Assembly (NCBI RefSeq): GCF_037076355.1
Contig: NZ_AP026968.1
Coordinates: 388,501-452,500 of the forward strand
Direction of reading: 5' to 3'
DNA: 64,000 nucleotides
DNA from: Streptococcus parapneumoniae
GTDB lineage: Bacteria; Bacillota; Bacilli; Lactobacillales; Streptococcaceae
Shown here: positions 1 to 9,165 of the stretch, in pieces
Numbering within the stretch: position 1 is the first letter of the stretch
Layout: each line of letters starts with the position of its first letter
Position numbers and translations under genes: made by a program
Notes under the pieces: generated by a model
The model's input: the letters and a program-made list of their open reading frames with translations, nothing else
What the model was told of the DNA's origin: nothing
The model's database searches: none

Positions 1-462
1 CCAGATTCATTCCCTATCTTGGGTGCTGGAGATTGGCGTTCGTATGTTTTACCAGCAGTTATCCTTGGTTTGTTGGGTGCTCCGGGTACAGCTATTTGGA
101 TTCGTCGTTACATGATTGACTTGCAATCACAAGACTTTGTTCGTTTCGCTCGTGCAAAAGGTTTGTCTGAAAAAGAAATTTCAAACAAACACATCTTTAA
201 AAATGCCATGGTTCCGCTGGTTTCAGGAATTCCTGGTGCTGTTATTGGGGTTATCGGTGGTGCAACCCTTACTGAAACAGTCTTTGCCTTCCCAGGTATG
301 GGTAAAATGTTGATTGACTCTGTAAAAGCATCTAATAACTCTATGGTCGTTGGTCTTGTCTTCATCTTTACATGTATTTCTATCTTCTCACTTCTTTTGG
401 GAGATATTTGGATGACCATTATTGACCCACGTATTAAATTGACTGAGAAAGGAGGCAAATAA
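1..462 (+). CDS. amiC: Oligopeptide ABC transporter permease AmiC (3' end only)
   Basis: The window opens inside this gene; 153 residues are visible and read in frame from base 1. The segment holds the C-terminal part of a binding-protein-dependent transport permease domain, with the cytoplasmic coupling region (around [15 protein letters not shown]) that docks on the ATPase, followed by two or three membrane segments. In streptococci AmiC pairs with AmiD to form the channel of the Ami oligopeptide importer, which takes up nutritional and signalling peptides. Its stop codon overlaps the amiD start by one base, showing operon organisation. The assignment rests on similarity to the AmiC/OppB family and on the three ami genes downstream. 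Confidence 0.93.
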   Translation, partial: PDSFPILGAGDWRSYVLPAVILGLLGAPGTAIWIRRYMIDLQSQDFVRFARAKGLSEKEISNKHIFKNAMVPLVSGIPGAVIGVIGGATLTETVFAFPGMGKMLIDSVKASNNSMVVGLVFIFTCISIFSLLLGDIWMTIIDPRIKLTEKGGK

Positions 463-1388
463 TGTCTACAATCGATAAAGAAAAATTTCAGTTTGTAAAA
501 CGTGACGATTTTGCCTCTGAAACTATTGATGCGCCAGCATATTCTTACTGGAAATCAGTGTTTAGACAATTTATGAAGAAAAAATCAACTGTAGTCATGT
601 TGGGAATCTTGGTAGCCATCATTTTGATGAGTTTCATCTACCCAATGTTTTCTAAGTTTGATTTCAATGATGTCAGCAAGGTAAACGACTTTAGTGCTCG
701 TTATATCAAGCCAAATGCTGAGCATTGGTTCGGTACAGACAGTAACGGTAAATCTCTTTTTGACGGTGTCTGGTTCGGAGCTCGTAACTCCATCCTCATT
801 TCTGTGATTGCGACAGTGATTAACTTGGTTATCGGTGTCTTTGTCGGTGGTATTTGGGGTATTTCAAAATCAGTAGACCGTGTGATGATGGAAGTTTATA
901 ACGTCATCTCAAACATCCCATCTCTTTTGATTGTTATTGTCTTGACTTACTCAATCGGAGCTGGATTCTGGAATCTGATTTTTGCTATGAGTGTAACAAC
1001 ATGGATCGGGATTGCCTTCATGATTCGTGTGCAAATCTTGCGTTATCGTGATTTGGAATACAACTTGGCGTCACGTACTTTGGGAACACCAACCTTGAAG
1101 ATTGTTGCCAAAAATATCATGCCTCAATTGGTATCTGTTATTGTGACAACCATGACTCAAATGCTTCCAAGCTTTATCTCATACGAAGCCTTCTTGTCTT
1201 TCTTCGGTCTTGGATTACCGATTACAGTGCCAAGTTTGGGTCGTTTGATTTCGGATTATTCACAAAACGTAACAACCAATGCTTACTTGTTCTGGATTCC
1301 ATTGACAACCCTTGTCTTGGTATCCTTATCTCTTTTCGTAGTTGGTCAAAACTTAGCGGATGCTAGTGATCCACGTACACATAGATAG
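462..1388 (+). CDS. amiD: Oligopeptide ABC transporter permease AmiD
   Basis: 308-residue inner-membrane permease of the OppC/AmiD type, second half of the Ami channel. A soluble N-terminus of about 45 residues precedes the first membrane segment ([15 protein letters not shown]). An extracytoplasmic region follows, and then the transport domain with the coupling motif near residues 195-215 ([20 protein letters not shown]). The start is preceded by GGAGG at 450-456 inside the end of amiC. It lies between amiC and amiE with almost no spacing, consistent with co-transcription. Length matches the family. Confidence 0.95.
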   Translation: MSTIDKEKFQFVKRDDFASETIDAPAYSYWKSVFRQFMKKKSTVVMLGILVAIILMSFIYPMFSKFDFNDVSKVNDFSARYIKPNAEHWFGTDSNGKSLFDGVWFGARNSILISVIATVINLVIGVFVGGIWGISKSVDRVMMEVYNVISNIPSLLIVIVLTYSIGAGFWNLIFAMSVTTWIGIAFMIRVQILRYRDLEYNLASRTLGTPTLKIVAKNIMPQLVSVIVTTMTQMLPSFISYEAFLSFFGLGLPITVPSLGRLISDYSQNVTTNAYLFWIPLTTLVLVSLSLFVVGQNLADASDPRTHR

Positions 1389-1396
1389 GAGTAGAA

Positions 1397-2464
1397 ATGA
1401 CAAAAGAAAAAAATGTAATTTTGACTGCTCGCGATATTGTCGTGGAATTTGACGTTCGTGACAAAGTATTAACAGCCATTCGTGGCGTTTCCCTTGAACT
1501 AGTTGAAGGAGAAGTATTAGCCTTGGTAGGTGAGTCAGGATCAGGGAAATCTGTTTTGACAAAGACTTTCACAGGTATGCTTGAAGAAAATGGTCGCATT
1601 GCTCAGGGTAGTATTGACTACCGTGGTCAGGATTTGACAGCCTTATCTTCTCACAAGGATTGGGAACAAATTCGTGGTGCTAAGATTGCGACTATCTTCC
1701 AGGACCCAATGACTAGTTTGGACCCAATTAAAACAATTGGTAGTCAGATTACAGAAGTTATTGTAAAACACCAAGGAAAAACAGCTAAAGAAGCGAAAGA
1801 ATTGGCCATTGACTACATGAATAAGGTTGGGATTCCAGACGCAGATAGACGTTTTGATGAATACCCATTCCAATATTCTGGAGGGATGCGTCAACGTATC
1901 GTAATTGCTATTGCCCTTGCCTGCCGACCTGATGTCTTAATCTGTGATGAGCCAACGACTGCCTTGGATGTGACTATCCAAGCACAGATTATTGATTTGC
2001 TCAAATCATTACAAAACGAGTACCATTTCACAACAATCTTTATTACCCACGACCTTGGTGTGGTAGCAAGTATTGCGGATAAGGTAGCGGTTATGTATGC
2101 AGGAGAAATCGTTGAGTATGGAACTGTTGAGGAAGTCTTCTATGACCCTCGCCATCCATATACATGGAGTCTCTTGTCTAGCTTGCCTCAGCTTGCTGAT
2201 GATAAAGGGGATCTTTACTCAATCCCAGGAACACCTCCGTCACTTTATACTGACCTGAAAGGGGATGCCTTTGCCTTGCGTTCTGACTATGCAATGCAGA
2301 TTGACTTCGAACAAAAAGCTCCTCAATTCTCAGTATCAGAGACACATTGGGCTAAAACTTGGCTTCTTCATGAGGATGCTCCAAAAGTAGAAAAACCAGC
2401 TGTGATTGCAAATCTCCACGATAAGATCCGTGAAAAAATGGGATTTGCCCATCTGGAAGACTAG
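1397..2464 (+). CDS. amiE: Oligopeptide ABC transporter ATPase AmiE
   Basis: 355-residue ATPase of the OppD type that powers oligopeptide import with AmiF. Visible motifs are the Walker A GESGSGKS near residue 45, the signature YSGGMRQR near 160, the Walker [13 protein letters not shown], and the H-loop FITHDLGVV. The C-terminal oligopeptide-transporter extension ([15 protein letters not shown]) is typical of OppD/OppF-type subunits. RBS GGAG lies just upstream of the ATG. It sits 8 bases after amiD and 10 bases before amiF, consistent with a single transcript. Confidence 0.96.
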   Translation: MTKEKNVILTARDIVVEFDVRDKVLTAIRGVSLELVEGEVLALVGESGSGKSVLTKTFTGMLEENGRIAQGSIDYRGQDLTALSSHKDWEQIRGAKIATIFQDPMTSLDPIKTIGSQITEVIVKHQGKTAKEAKELAIDYMNKVGIPDADRRFDEYPFQYSGGMRQRIVIAIALACRPDVLICDEPTTALDVTIQAQIIDLLKSLQNEYHFTTIFITHDLGVVASIADKVAVMYAGEIVEYGTVEEVFYDPRHPYTWSLLSSLPQLADDKGDLYSIPGTPPSLYTDLKGDAFALRSDYAMQIDFEQKAPQFSVSETHWAKTWLLHEDAPKVEKPAVIANLHDKIREKMGFAHLED

Positions 2465-2474
2465 GAGGAAGGAA

Positions 2475-3401
2475 ATGTCTGAAAAATTAGTAGAAATCAA
2501 AGATTTAGAAATTTCCTTCGGTGAAGGAAGTAAGAAGTTTGTCGCGGTTAAAAATGCTAACTTCTTTATCAACAAGGGAGAAACGTTCTCGCTTGTTGGT
2601 GAGTCAGGTAGTGGGAAAACAACTATTGGTCGTGCGATAATCGGTCTCAATGATACAAGTAATGGTGATATTATTTTTGAGGGTCAAAAGATTAATGGTA
2701 AGAAATCGCGTGAACAAGCTGCGGAATTGATTCGTCGTATCCAGATGATTTTCCAAGACCCTGCAGCAAGTTTGAATGAACGTGCGACTGTTGATTATAT
2801 TATTTCTGAAGGTCTTTACAATCATCATCTGTTTAAGGATGAAGAAGAACGTAAAGAGAAAGTTAAAAATATTATCCGTGAAGTGGGTCTTCTTGCTGAG
2901 CACTTGACTCGTTACCCTCATGAGTTCTCAGGTGGTCAACGTCAACGTATCGGTATTGCCCGTGCCTTGGTCATGCAACCAGACTTTGTTATTGCGGATG
3001 AGCCAATTTCAGCCTTGGACGTTTCTGTACGTGCCCAAGTCTTGAACCTGCTCAAAAAATTCCAAAAAGAACTCGGTTTGACTTATCTCTTCATCGCCCA
3101 TGATTTGTCGGTCGTTCGCTTTATTTCAGATCGTATCGCAGTTATTTATAAGGGTGTTATTGTAGAGGTTGCAGAAACAGAAGAATTGTTTAACAATCCA
3201 ATTCACCCATATACTCAAGCCTTGCTTTCAGCGGTACCAATTCCAGATCCAATCTTGGAACGTAAGAAGGTCTTGAAGGTTTACGACCCAAGTCAACACG
3301 ACTATGAGACTGACAAACCTTCTATGGTTGAAATCCGTCCAGGTCATTATGTTTGGGCGAACCAAGCCGAATTGGCACGTTATCAACAAGGATTAAACTA
3401 A
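2475..3401 (+). CDS. amiF: Oligopeptide ABC transporter ATPase AmiF
   Basis: 308-residue OppF-type ATPase, partner of AmiE. Walker A GESGSGKT, signature FSGGQRQR, Walker [13 protein letters not shown] and the H-loop FIAHDLSVV are all present, followed by the [12 protein letters not shown] tail of the family. An in-frame upstream start at 2406 lies inside amiE. I prefer ATG 2475 because AGGAGGAAGG at 2463-2472 is a strong ribosome site. The gene ends the operon; an intrinsic terminator follows immediately. Confidence 0.95.
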   Translation: MSEKLVEIKDLEISFGEGSKKFVAVKNANFFINKGETFSLVGESGSGKTTIGRAIIGLNDTSNGDIIFEGQKINGKKSREQAAELIRRIQMIFQDPAASLNERATVDYIISEGLYNHHLFKDEEERKEKVKNIIREVGLLAEHLTRYPHEFSGGQRQRIGIARALVMQPDFVIADEPISALDVSVRAQVLNLLKKFQKELGLTYLFIAHDLSVVRFISDRIAVIYKGVIVEVAETEELFNNPIHPYTQALLSAVPIPDPILERKKVLKVYDPSQHDYETDKPSMVEIRPGHYVWANQAELARYQQGLN

Positions 3402-3405
3402 TAAT

Positions 3406-3456
3406 GGTTTTATAATTTCCATGTCAACTTTTATGGAAATTATAAACCTTTTTTTG
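3406..3456 (+). terminator. Rho-independent terminator of the ami operon
   Basis: Inverted repeat of about 15 bp (3407-3422 with 3433-3448, one bulged T), loop GTCAACTTTT region, followed by a run of seven T. It starts 5 bases after the amiF stop. Confidence 0.85.
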
Positions 3457-3531
3457 TTGGACTGATTTGAAAAAACTTTGAAAGCGGCTTGAAAGAATTT
3501 TCGAAAAATTTTAAAAAATTCTGAAATATTC

Positions 3532-3560
3532 TTGACAGCTGATGAAAAAGGTGGTAAGAT
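3532..3560 (+). promoter_or_regulatory. Strong sigma-70-type promoter of the leader/ABC importer unit
   Basis: TTGACA at 3532-3537, 17-base spacer, TAAGAT at 3555-3560. It precedes the small leader ORF and attenuator-like terminator, placing the leader in the 5' region of the importer transcript. Confidence 0.75.
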
Positions 3561-3592
3561 AGGAAACATCAAAAAAGAAAGCAGAAAAAGAA

Positions 3593-3652
3593 ATGAATAA
3601 GAAACAAGCTGTAACGATGAATCAAAACTTTTACTTTAGCTACTTTAGATAG
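3593..3652 (+). CDS. Candidate Phe/Tyr-rich leader peptide
   Basis: A 19-codon ORF, MNKKQAVTMNQNFYFSYFR, begins about 27 bases after the predicted transcription start. Five of the six codons just before the last encode Phe or Tyr (TTT TAC TTT AGC TAC TTT). It ends about 140 bases before an intrinsic terminator. This is the layout of amino-acid attenuators such as those of pheA and pheST in enterobacteria (established knowledge). No T-box sequence is present here. The ribosome site is weak (purine-rich AGAAAAAGAA). The coding claim is inference from codon content and position. There is no Trp codon, so the sensed amino acid would be Phe and/or Tyr. Confidence 0.55.
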   Translation: MNKKQAVTMNQNFYFSYFR

Positions 3653-3731
3653 TGTTTGTAGACATGTCACCATGGATGCAAACAGTTCAAGCAATTTGTT
3701 TGTATCTATGTGGCTAAGATTTTTGATTGTG

Positions 3732-3759
3732 GTCCATATAGATGAATATCTAAATGGAC
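3732..3759 (+). promoter_or_regulatory. Hairpin in the leader transcript
   Basis: 12-bp inverted repeat with one mismatch (3732-3743 with 3748-3759) around a GAAT loop, between the leader peptide and the terminator. It could be part of the alternative-fold switch; pairing partners were not computed. Confidence 0.45.
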
Positions 3760-3795
3760 TAGCTAAGTTATAACTTGTTAGATTATTTCAAGCAT

Positions 3796-3825
3796 CCGTT
3801 TAGGTATTATCTAGGCGGTTTTTTG
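3796..3825 (+). terminator. Intrinsic terminator, likely attenuator, before the ABC importer
   Basis: Stem CCGTTTAG / CTAGGCGG (8 bp with two G-U pairs), 7-base loop, six T. It lies upstream of the first structural gene and downstream of the promoter and leader peptide, so it would have to be read through for importer expression. Confidence 0.7.
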
Positions 3826-3830
3826 TTTTA

Positions 3831-3934
3831 TACTCTTCGAAAATCTCTTCAAACCACGTCAACGTCGCCTTGCCGTACTCAAGTACAGCCTGCGGCTAGT
3901 TTCCTAGTTTGCTCTTTGATTTTCATTGAGTATT
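3831..3934 (+). repeat. BOX element, boxA-boxC type without boxB
   Basis: The A part (TACTCTTCGAAAATCTCTTC onward, including the complement of the conserved AAGGCGACGCTGACG core, here with one change) runs directly into the C part ending TTTTCATTGAGTAT. BOX repeats are characteristic of pneumococcus and near relatives. This copy lies between the attenuator and the first importer gene, inside the 5' untranslated region. Confidence 0.85.
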
Positions 3935-3959
3935 ATCTTTTCTGAGAAGGAGTTTCATT

Positions 3960-4937
3960 ATGAAAGTTGTTCGAAAATTACTAGCCCCTCTCTTGGTAGT
4001 GGGGATTCTCTTGACCTCTCTGATTAGTTTGCATCAGTTGAAGGCAGATAAGAAGAAAGATGTATTTCGTATCGGTATTTCGCAATTTATTACTCATCAA
4101 TCTTTGGACGCTACTAGAGAAGGTTTTGTGGATGAGCTGGCCAAGCAAGGCTATGTTGAAGGGAAAAATATCGAGATTGATTTGCAAAATGCACAGGGAG
4201 AACAACGAAATCTAAAAACGATTTCCCAGCAACTAGCAGAATCTAGTGATGTCGTTCTAGCTATCGCAACGCCTTCTGCTCAGAGCTTGGCTAATACAAC
4301 ACAAACGACACCGGTTATCTTTTCAGCTGTAACAGACCCTGTCAGTGCCAAGTTGGTTGAGTCAAGAGAGCATCCTGGGGGCAATGTAACTGGGACAAGT
4401 GACCAGTCATCAGATGCTATTTCAACCCAAATCAACTTAATAAAGAAAGTCCTACCAAAGGCTAAAACGATTGGAATTCTCTATACTCAGAGCGAGCCAA
4501 ACTCAGTTGTCCAAAAGGATGAAGCTAAGCGCCTTCTGGAAGAAAAAGGCTTTACCGTTGTTGAAAAAACAATCTTGGACAGTAACAACGTCAAGGCTGC
4601 TGCAGAAAGCTTGATGGCAGAGGTGGATATGGTTTTTGTACCAACGGATAATATCATTTCATCAACCATGGAAACAGTTAAGCAGGTTTCTATTAAACAC
4701 AAGGTTCCAGTATTTGGTGGTTCAACAGAAATGGTTGCGGTTGGTGGTTTGTATAACTACGGAACCAATTATGAAGAATTGGGACGTCAGACAGCAAGAA
4801 TGCTAGTTCGTGTCTTAAAAGGTGAGAAGCCAGAAAATATAGCAGTTGAGTTGCCTGAAAAGCTGGAATTGCATACCAATCAAGAAATGGCAGATGCATT
4901 GGGAATTGATATTAGTAAGCTAGAAGGCAAGGAATAA
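3960..4937 (+). CDS. ABC importer substrate-binding protein, TrpX-like
   Basis: 325-residue protein of the ABC substrate-binding family (PF04392 type) seen in TrpXYZ importers. An N-terminal hydrophobic segment (residues 8-25) acts as a signal or anchor, but there is no lipobox cysteine, unusual for a Gram-positive binding protein. The body shows the two-lobe family pattern, with FRIGISQFITHQSLD at the start of lobe 1 and GGNVTGTSDQ and VPTDN later. RBS AAGGAG lies at 3947-3952. It is followed at 11-13-base spacing by its permease and ATPase. Tryptophan was proposed for the family; the Phe/Tyr codons in the leader suggest another aromatic amino acid. Substrate unproven. Confidence 0.82.
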   Translation: MKVVRKLLAPLLVVGILLTSLISLHQLKADKKKDVFRIGISQFITHQSLDATREGFVDELAKQGYVEGKNIEIDLQNAQGEQRNLKTISQQLAESSDVVLAIATPSAQSLANTTQTTPVIFSAVTDPVSAKLVESREHPGGNVTGTSDQSSDAISTQINLIKKVLPKAKTIGILYTQSEPNSVVQKDEAKRLLEEKGFTVVEKTILDSNNVKAAAESLMAEVDMVFVPTDNIISSTMETVKQVSIKHKVPVFGGSTEMVAVGGLYNYGTNYEELGRQTARMLVRVLKGEKPENIAVELPEKLELHTNQEMADALGIDISKLEGKE

Positions 4938-4948
4938 GGAGGTTTAAG

Positions 4949-5842
4949 ATGAATTTTGTATTATCTAGTTTATCAGAAGGTTTGCTATGGTCGATTATGG
5001 CTATTGGGGTCTACTTGACTTTCCGTATTTTGGATATTGCGGATATGACTGCTGAGGGAGCCTTTCCTCTGGGGGCAGCAGTCGTTGTATCACAGATACA
5101 GGCAGGGACAAATCCTTGGATTGCGACTTTACTTGCTTTGTTTGCAGGTATGGTAGCAGGTCTAGTATCAGGAATGCTCCATACCAAGATGAAAATTCCA
5201 GCTCTCTTGACAGGGATTGTGACCTTGACAGGGCTTTATTCGATCAATATTAAAATCATGGGAAGTGTGCCCAATCTTTCCTTGGGAGATTCTTCAACTG
5301 TCTTTAAACAATTGGCGAGCTTAGGGCTGACAACTGAAGAAGCCGTTTTCTCATTCAGTTTAGCCTGTCTCTTACTTGTTTGTTTGGTCTTGACTCTTTT
5401 GATGAAAACAGAGATTGGCTTGGTCTTGCGCTCAACTGGGGACAATATTCCGATGAGTGAGGCCAATGGGGTCAATGTAGACACCATGAAGATTGTTGGT
5501 TACATGATTTCAAACGGCTTGATTGCCCTATGTGGTTCCTTGTTTGCCCAAAATGATGGATTTTCAGATGTGACTTCTGGGACAGGAACCATCGTTGTTG
5601 GCTTGAGTGCAGTCATTATTGCAGAAGTATTGATACACGACTTGACCATTGGAGGTCGCTTGTTATCCATCGGAATCGGTGCTATTGTTTACCGTTTGAT
5701 TATTTTAAATATCTATGAAATTCCAAATCTAGATCAAAATTTGGTTCGTCTCTTTAATGCAATCTTGTTAGCCTTGGTTCTATTTGCACCAGAGTTGCAA
5801 AAGAGATTAAAGATTCGTGGTTTGAAATTGAGAAATGAATAG
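4949..5842 (+). CDS. ABC importer permease, TrpY-like
   Basis: 297-residue integral membrane protein of the branched-chain amino-acid/ribose permease class (BPD_transp_2). About eight hydrophobic segments are visible, with the family sequence ILDIADMTAEGAFPLGAAVV near residue 27 and the coupling region around NGVNVDTMKIVGY near 175. RBS AAGGAGG precedes the ATG. It is the middle gene of the three-gene importer. Confidence 0.85.
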   Translation: MNFVLSSLSEGLLWSIMAIGVYLTFRILDIADMTAEGAFPLGAAVVVSQIQAGTNPWIATLLALFAGMVAGLVSGMLHTKMKIPALLTGIVTLTGLYSINIKIMGSVPNLSLGDSSTVFKQLASLGLTTEEAVFSFSLACLLLVCLVLTLLMKTEIGLVLRSTGDNIPMSEANGVNVDTMKIVGYMISNGLIALCGSLFAQNDGFSDVTSGTGTIVVGLSAVIIAEVLIHDLTIGGRLLSIGIGAIVYRLIILNIYEIPNLDQNLVRLFNAILLALVLFAPELQKRLKIRGLKLRNE

Positions 5843-5854
5843 GAGGAGAAAGTT

Positions 5855-6658
5855 ATGGCAAGTTTGTTAACACTTGAAAATATTCACAAAACATTTGAAG
5901 CAGGGACGGTCAATGAGAACCATGTCCTCAAAGGATTAGATTTAGAGGTTGAAGAGGGAGATTTTATCTCTGTGATTGGTGGAAATGGAGCAGGGAAATC
6001 CACTTTGATGAATATCTTGGCTGGCAATCTATCGGTGGACGAAGGGGACCTTCTACTGGCAGGCAAATCCATTAAAAATCTGAGTGTAAGGAAGAGAGCC
6101 AAGGATATCGCCCGTGTTTTTCAAGATCCTAAGATGGGAACAGCTTCTCGTTTGACGATTGAGGAGAATATGGCTATTGCCTTGAGACGCGGGCAGAAGA
6201 GAGGGCTTGGTTGGGGCGTGAAGGAGAAGGACAGAATCCAGTTCCAAGAGGCCTTGAAAGAGTTGAATATTGGCCTTGAAAACCGCTTAAAAGTAGATAC
6301 TCAATACCTTTCAGGAGGGCAAAGACAGGCCTTGACCCTAGTCATGGCAGCTCTAGTGAAACCCAAACTTTTGCTTTTGGATGAACATACTGCGGCCCTT
6401 GACCCAAAAACTAGTCAAATGGTGATGGACTTGACGCAAAAGATTGTGGAGCACCATCAGTTGACGACTTTGATGATTACCCACGATATGAATCATGCGA
6501 TTGAGTATGGTAATCGTCTCATTATGCTCTATCAAGGCAAGATAGTGGTAGATGTCAAAGGAGAAGAGAAAAAACATCTGACAGTTGAAGACCTCATGCA
6601 TCTCTTCCAGAAAAATAGTGGCCAAAGTTTGGTCAGTGATGAATTGGTTTTGGGATAA
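5855..6658 (+). CDS. ABC importer ATPase, TrpZ-like
   Basis: 267-residue ATPase. Walker A GGNGAGKST, Q-loop FQDPKMG, signature LSGGQRQAL, Walker B LLLLDEHTAALD and H-loop MITHDMNHA are present. The Walker B continuation is DEHTAALD instead of the commoner DEPTAALD, which is typical of this subfamily. RBS AGGAGGAG at 5841-5848. Last gene of the operon; a terminator follows at once. Confidence 0.88.
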   Translation: MASLLTLENIHKTFEAGTVNENHVLKGLDLEVEEGDFISVIGGNGAGKSTLMNILAGNLSVDEGDLLLAGKSIKNLSVRKRAKDIARVFQDPKMGTASRLTIEENMAIALRRGQKRGLGWGVKEKDRIQFQEALKELNIGLENRLKVDTQYLSGGQRQALTLVMAALVKPKLLLLDEHTAALDPKTSQMVMDLTQKIVEHHQLTTLMITHDMNHAIEYGNRLIMLYQGKIVVDVKGEEKKHLTVEDLMHLFQKNSGQSLVSDELVLG

Positions 6659-6661
6659 AGA

Positions 6662-6695
6662 AAAAGGCTGAGATCTAGTGTCTCAGTCTTTTATT
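6662..6695 (+). terminator. Intrinsic terminator after the importer operon
   Basis: Stem GGCTGAGA / TCTCAGTC (one G-U pair) with loop TCTAGTG, followed by TTTTATTTC. Confidence 0.75.
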
Positions 6696-6707
6696 TCTTG
6701 CGTTTTG

Positions 6708-6813
6708 CAAAATCTCTTCAAACCACGTCAGCTCTATCTGCAACCTCAAAACAGTGTTTTGAGCAGCATGCGGCTAGCTTCCTAGTTTGCTATTTGATTT
6801 TCATTGAGTATAA
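6708..6813 (+). repeat. BOX element, internally shortened
   Basis: Begins in boxA (AAATCTCTTCAAACCACGTCAG), jumps into the boxB region (CTCAAAACAGTGTTTTGAG, itself a hairpin) and finishes with a full boxC ending TTTTCATTGAGTATA. The middle of boxA/B is missing compared with the copy at 36120. Confidence 0.8.
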
Positions 6814-6912
6814 ACTCAGTAAGGAACTCTCTTTCGCAGAAAAGCAGGGTTCTTTTTGCTGTTTATTCCATCCCTGAAAGTGTAGAACAAACTGGTCAGG
6901 GTGGCTAGTTTG

Positions 6913-6921
6913 TGGTATAAT
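6913..6921 (+). promoter_or_regulatory. Extended -10 promoter of the YneF-like gene
   Basis: TGG followed by TATAAT (6916-6921), 34 bases before the start codon. The same string TTGTGGTATAATGAAA occurs before the sugar transferase at 39911. Confidence 0.6.
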
Positions 6922-6954
6922 GAAAGGGACTCAAAAAGAAATAGGAGAAAAATG

Positions 6955-7203
6955 ATGGATTTACTTTTAGCAATTGTATTGATTGTGCTAGCTTTTCTAG
7001 GAGGAGCTCTTGGAGGAATGTACTTGGTTCGTAAGCAAATTGAAAAAGAATTCGCTGACAACCCACGTTTGAATGCTGAAGCAGTTCGTACTCTTTTGAG
7101 TGCAAATGGTCAAAAACCAAGCGAAGCTAAGGTACAACAAGTTTACCACCAAATCATCCGCCAACAAAAGGCAGCCCTTGCTAACAATAAAAAGAAAAAA
7201 TAA
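6955..7203 (+). CDS. UPF0154 (YneF-like) small membrane protein
   Basis: 82-residue protein with one N-terminal membrane helix (residues 3-23, glycine-rich [10 protein letters not shown]) and a basic cytoplasmic tail ending in KKKK. It belongs to the UPF0154/YneF family of Firmicutes, function unknown. AGGAGA at 6943-6948 favours ATG 6955 over the adjacent in-frame ATG at 6952. Confidence 0.9.
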
Positions 7204-7205
7204 AT

Positions 7206-7280
7206 AAGGAAAAGTCTGGGATGAAAATTCCAGACTTCTCACTATGTTGGCTAAGGGTTTAGGGATGAGACTTTTTCCTT
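7206..7280 (+). terminator. Nested inverted repeats, possible terminator
   Basis: Inner stem AAGTCTGG / CCAGACTT (7212-7219 with 7230-7237) lies within a larger repeat, AAGGAAA-AGTCT near 7206 against AGACTTTTTCCTT near 7267. It may end the YneF transcript. There is no clean T-run after the inner stem. Confidence 0.4.
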
Positions 7281-7402
7281 GCATTCTATTGATATTTGAT
7301 TATGATTAAGAGAGATAGTTGTTGCTTAGGCTGTCATTTATTCATAGAGACAAGTAATCATAATGAGCTATCAATCAGAAAAAAGACTAGAAAGAAGACT
7401 GT

Positions 7403-8197
7403 ATGGATAATCGACCAATTGGTTTTTTGGATTCGGGTGTCGGGGGCTTGACCGTTGTGCGCGAGCTCATGCGCCAACTTCCCCATGAAGAAATCGTCTA
7501 TATTGGAGATTCGGCGCGGGCGCCCTATGGTCCCCGTCCTGCTGAGCAAATTCGTGAATATACTTGGCAGTTGGTCAACTTTCTCTTGACCAAGGATGTC
7601 AAAATGATTGTCATTGCTTGTAATACTGCGACTGCCGTCGTCTGGGAAGAAATTAAGGCTCAACTAGATATTCCTGTCCTAGGTGTGATTTTGCCAGGAG
7701 CTTCAGCAGCCATCAAGTCCAGCCAAGGTGGGAAAATCGGAGTGATTGGAACACCCATGACGGTACAATCAGACATCTACCGTCAGAAAATCCATGATCT
7801 GGATCCGGACTTACAGGTGGAGAGTTTGGCCTGTCCCAAGTTTGCTCCCTTGGTGGAGTCTGGTGCCCTGTCAACCAGTGTCACCAAGAAAGTGGTCTAT
7901 GAAACCCTGCGTCCCTTGGTTGGCAAGGTGGATAGCCTGATTTTGGGTTGTACCCATTATCCACTGCTCAGACCTATTATTCAAAATGTCATGGGGCCCA
8001 AGGTTCAGCTCATCGATAGTGGGGCAGAGTGTGTACGGGACATCTCAGTCCTACTCAATTATTTTGAAATCAATCGTGGTCGTGATGCCGGATCACTCCA
8101 TCACCGTTTTTACACAACAGCCAGCAGCCAAAGTTTTGCACAAATTGGTGAAGAATGGCTGGAAAAAGAGATTCATGTGGAGCATGTAGAATTATGA
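7403..8197 (+). CDS. murI: Glutamate racemase
   Basis: 264-residue cytoplasmic enzyme interconverting L- and D-glutamate for peptidoglycan. Motifs: [11 protein letters not shown] at residues 8-18, the catalytic cysteines in ACNTAT (Cys73) and GCTHYP (Cys183), and [10 protein letters not shown]. Full family length. Its stop overlaps the start of the next gene in an ATGA, so murI and rdgB are translationally coupled. The ribosome site is only a purine-rich GAAAGAAG. Confidence 0.96.
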   Translation: MDNRPIGFLDSGVGGLTVVRELMRQLPHEEIVYIGDSARAPYGPRPAEQIREYTWQLVNFLLTKDVKMIVIACNTATAVVWEEIKAQLDIPVLGVILPGASAAIKSSQGGKIGVIGTPMTVQSDIYRQKIHDLDPDLQVESLACPKFAPLVESGALSTSVTKKVVYETLRPLVGKVDSLILGCTHYPLLRPIIQNVMGPKVQLIDSGAECVRDISVLLNYFEINRGRDAGSLHHRFYTTASSQSFAQIGEEWLEKEIHVEHVEL

Positions 8198-9165
8198 CAA
8201 ATAAAATTTATGAATATAAGGATGAACAGGACTGGTATGTCGGGTCCTATGGTATTTTTGGTGGCGTCCGGACGTTGACGGATGATGACTTGGATTTTCC
8301 TCTATTGGAGTTTGCCCAAAGATTTCGAGATGAGGATCGAGGTTTTCCTGTTTCTGTTACTGTTTTACGCTATGGTTCTCTCTACCGTTTATTGTCTTTT
8401 GTGGTAGATATCCTCAACCAAGAAATGGGACGAAATGTGGAAGTCATCCAACGTCAGGGGGCTTTTCTCTTAGTTGAAAATGGGCAACTCCTGCATGTAG
8501 AATTGCCTAAAGAAGGTGTTGATGTAGAAGCTTTCTTTGAGACAAACAAGGTCAGAGAAACCTTATTGATTGCGACTCGAAACGAGGGCAAGACCAAGGA
8601 ATTCCGAGCTATCTTTGACAAGCTAGGCTACGATGTGGAAAATCTTAATGACTATCCTGACTTACCTGAAGTAGCTGAAACAGGCATGACCTTTGAAGAA
8701 AATGCCCGTCTCAAGGCAGAAACTATTTCTCAATTAACGGGCAAGATGGTTTTGGCAGATGACTCAGGTCTCAAAGTCGATGTCCTTGGTGGCTTGCCAG
8801 GTGTCTGGTCAGCTCGTTTCGCAGGAGTGGGAGCTACTGACCGTGAAAACAATGCCAAACTCTTGCACGAATTGGCCATGGTCTTTGAACTCAAGGACCG
8901 CTCGGCTCAATTCCATACAACCCTAGTCGTAGCCAGTCCAAACAAGGAAAGTTTGGTTGTTGAAGCAGACTGGCCTGGCTACATTAACTTTGAACCTAAG
9001 GGTGAAAATGGCTTCGGCTATGATCCTCTCTTCCTTGTAGGAGAGACAGGCAAGTCATCAGCTGAATTAACCCTCGAAGAAAAAAATAGTCAATCTCACC
9101 GTGCCTTAGCCGTTAAGAAACTTTTGGAGGTATTTCCATCATGGCAAAGCAAACCATCATTGTAA
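8194..9165 (+). CDS. rdgB: RdgB/HAM1-type dITP/XTP pyrophosphatase with N-terminal extension
   Basis: 323 residues. The C-terminal ~200 residues form the RdgB/HAM1 nucleotide pyrophosphatase that removes non-canonical purine triphosphates: [28 protein letters not shown] and SHRALAVK are visible. The N-terminal ~125 residues are not part of the canonical enzyme and resemble nothing I can name; the fusion is common in streptococci. ATG 8194 overlaps the murI stop (ATGA), so I prefer it to an earlier in-frame start at 8155 inside murI. Confidence 0.92.
   Translation: MTNKIYEYKDEQDWYVGSYGIFGGVRTLTDDDLDFPLLEFAQRFRDEDRGFPVSVTVLRYGSLYRLLSFVVDILNQEMGRNVEVIQRQGAFLLVENGQLLHVELPKEGVDVEAFFETNKVRETLLIATRNEGKTKEFRAIFDKLGYDVENLNDYPDLPEVAETGMTFEENARLKAETISQLTGKMVLADDSGLKVDVLGGLPGVWSARFAGVGATDRENNAKLLHELAMVFELKDRSAQFHTTLVVASPNKESLVVEADWPGYINFEPKGENGFGYDPLFLVGETGKSSAELTLEEKNSQSHRALAVKKLLEVFPSWQSKPSL

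Noticed and set aside
3593..3825. T-box upstream of the TrpX-like importer
   Set aside because: No GGTGGNACCGCG sequence or specifier stem; leader peptide plus terminator fits better.
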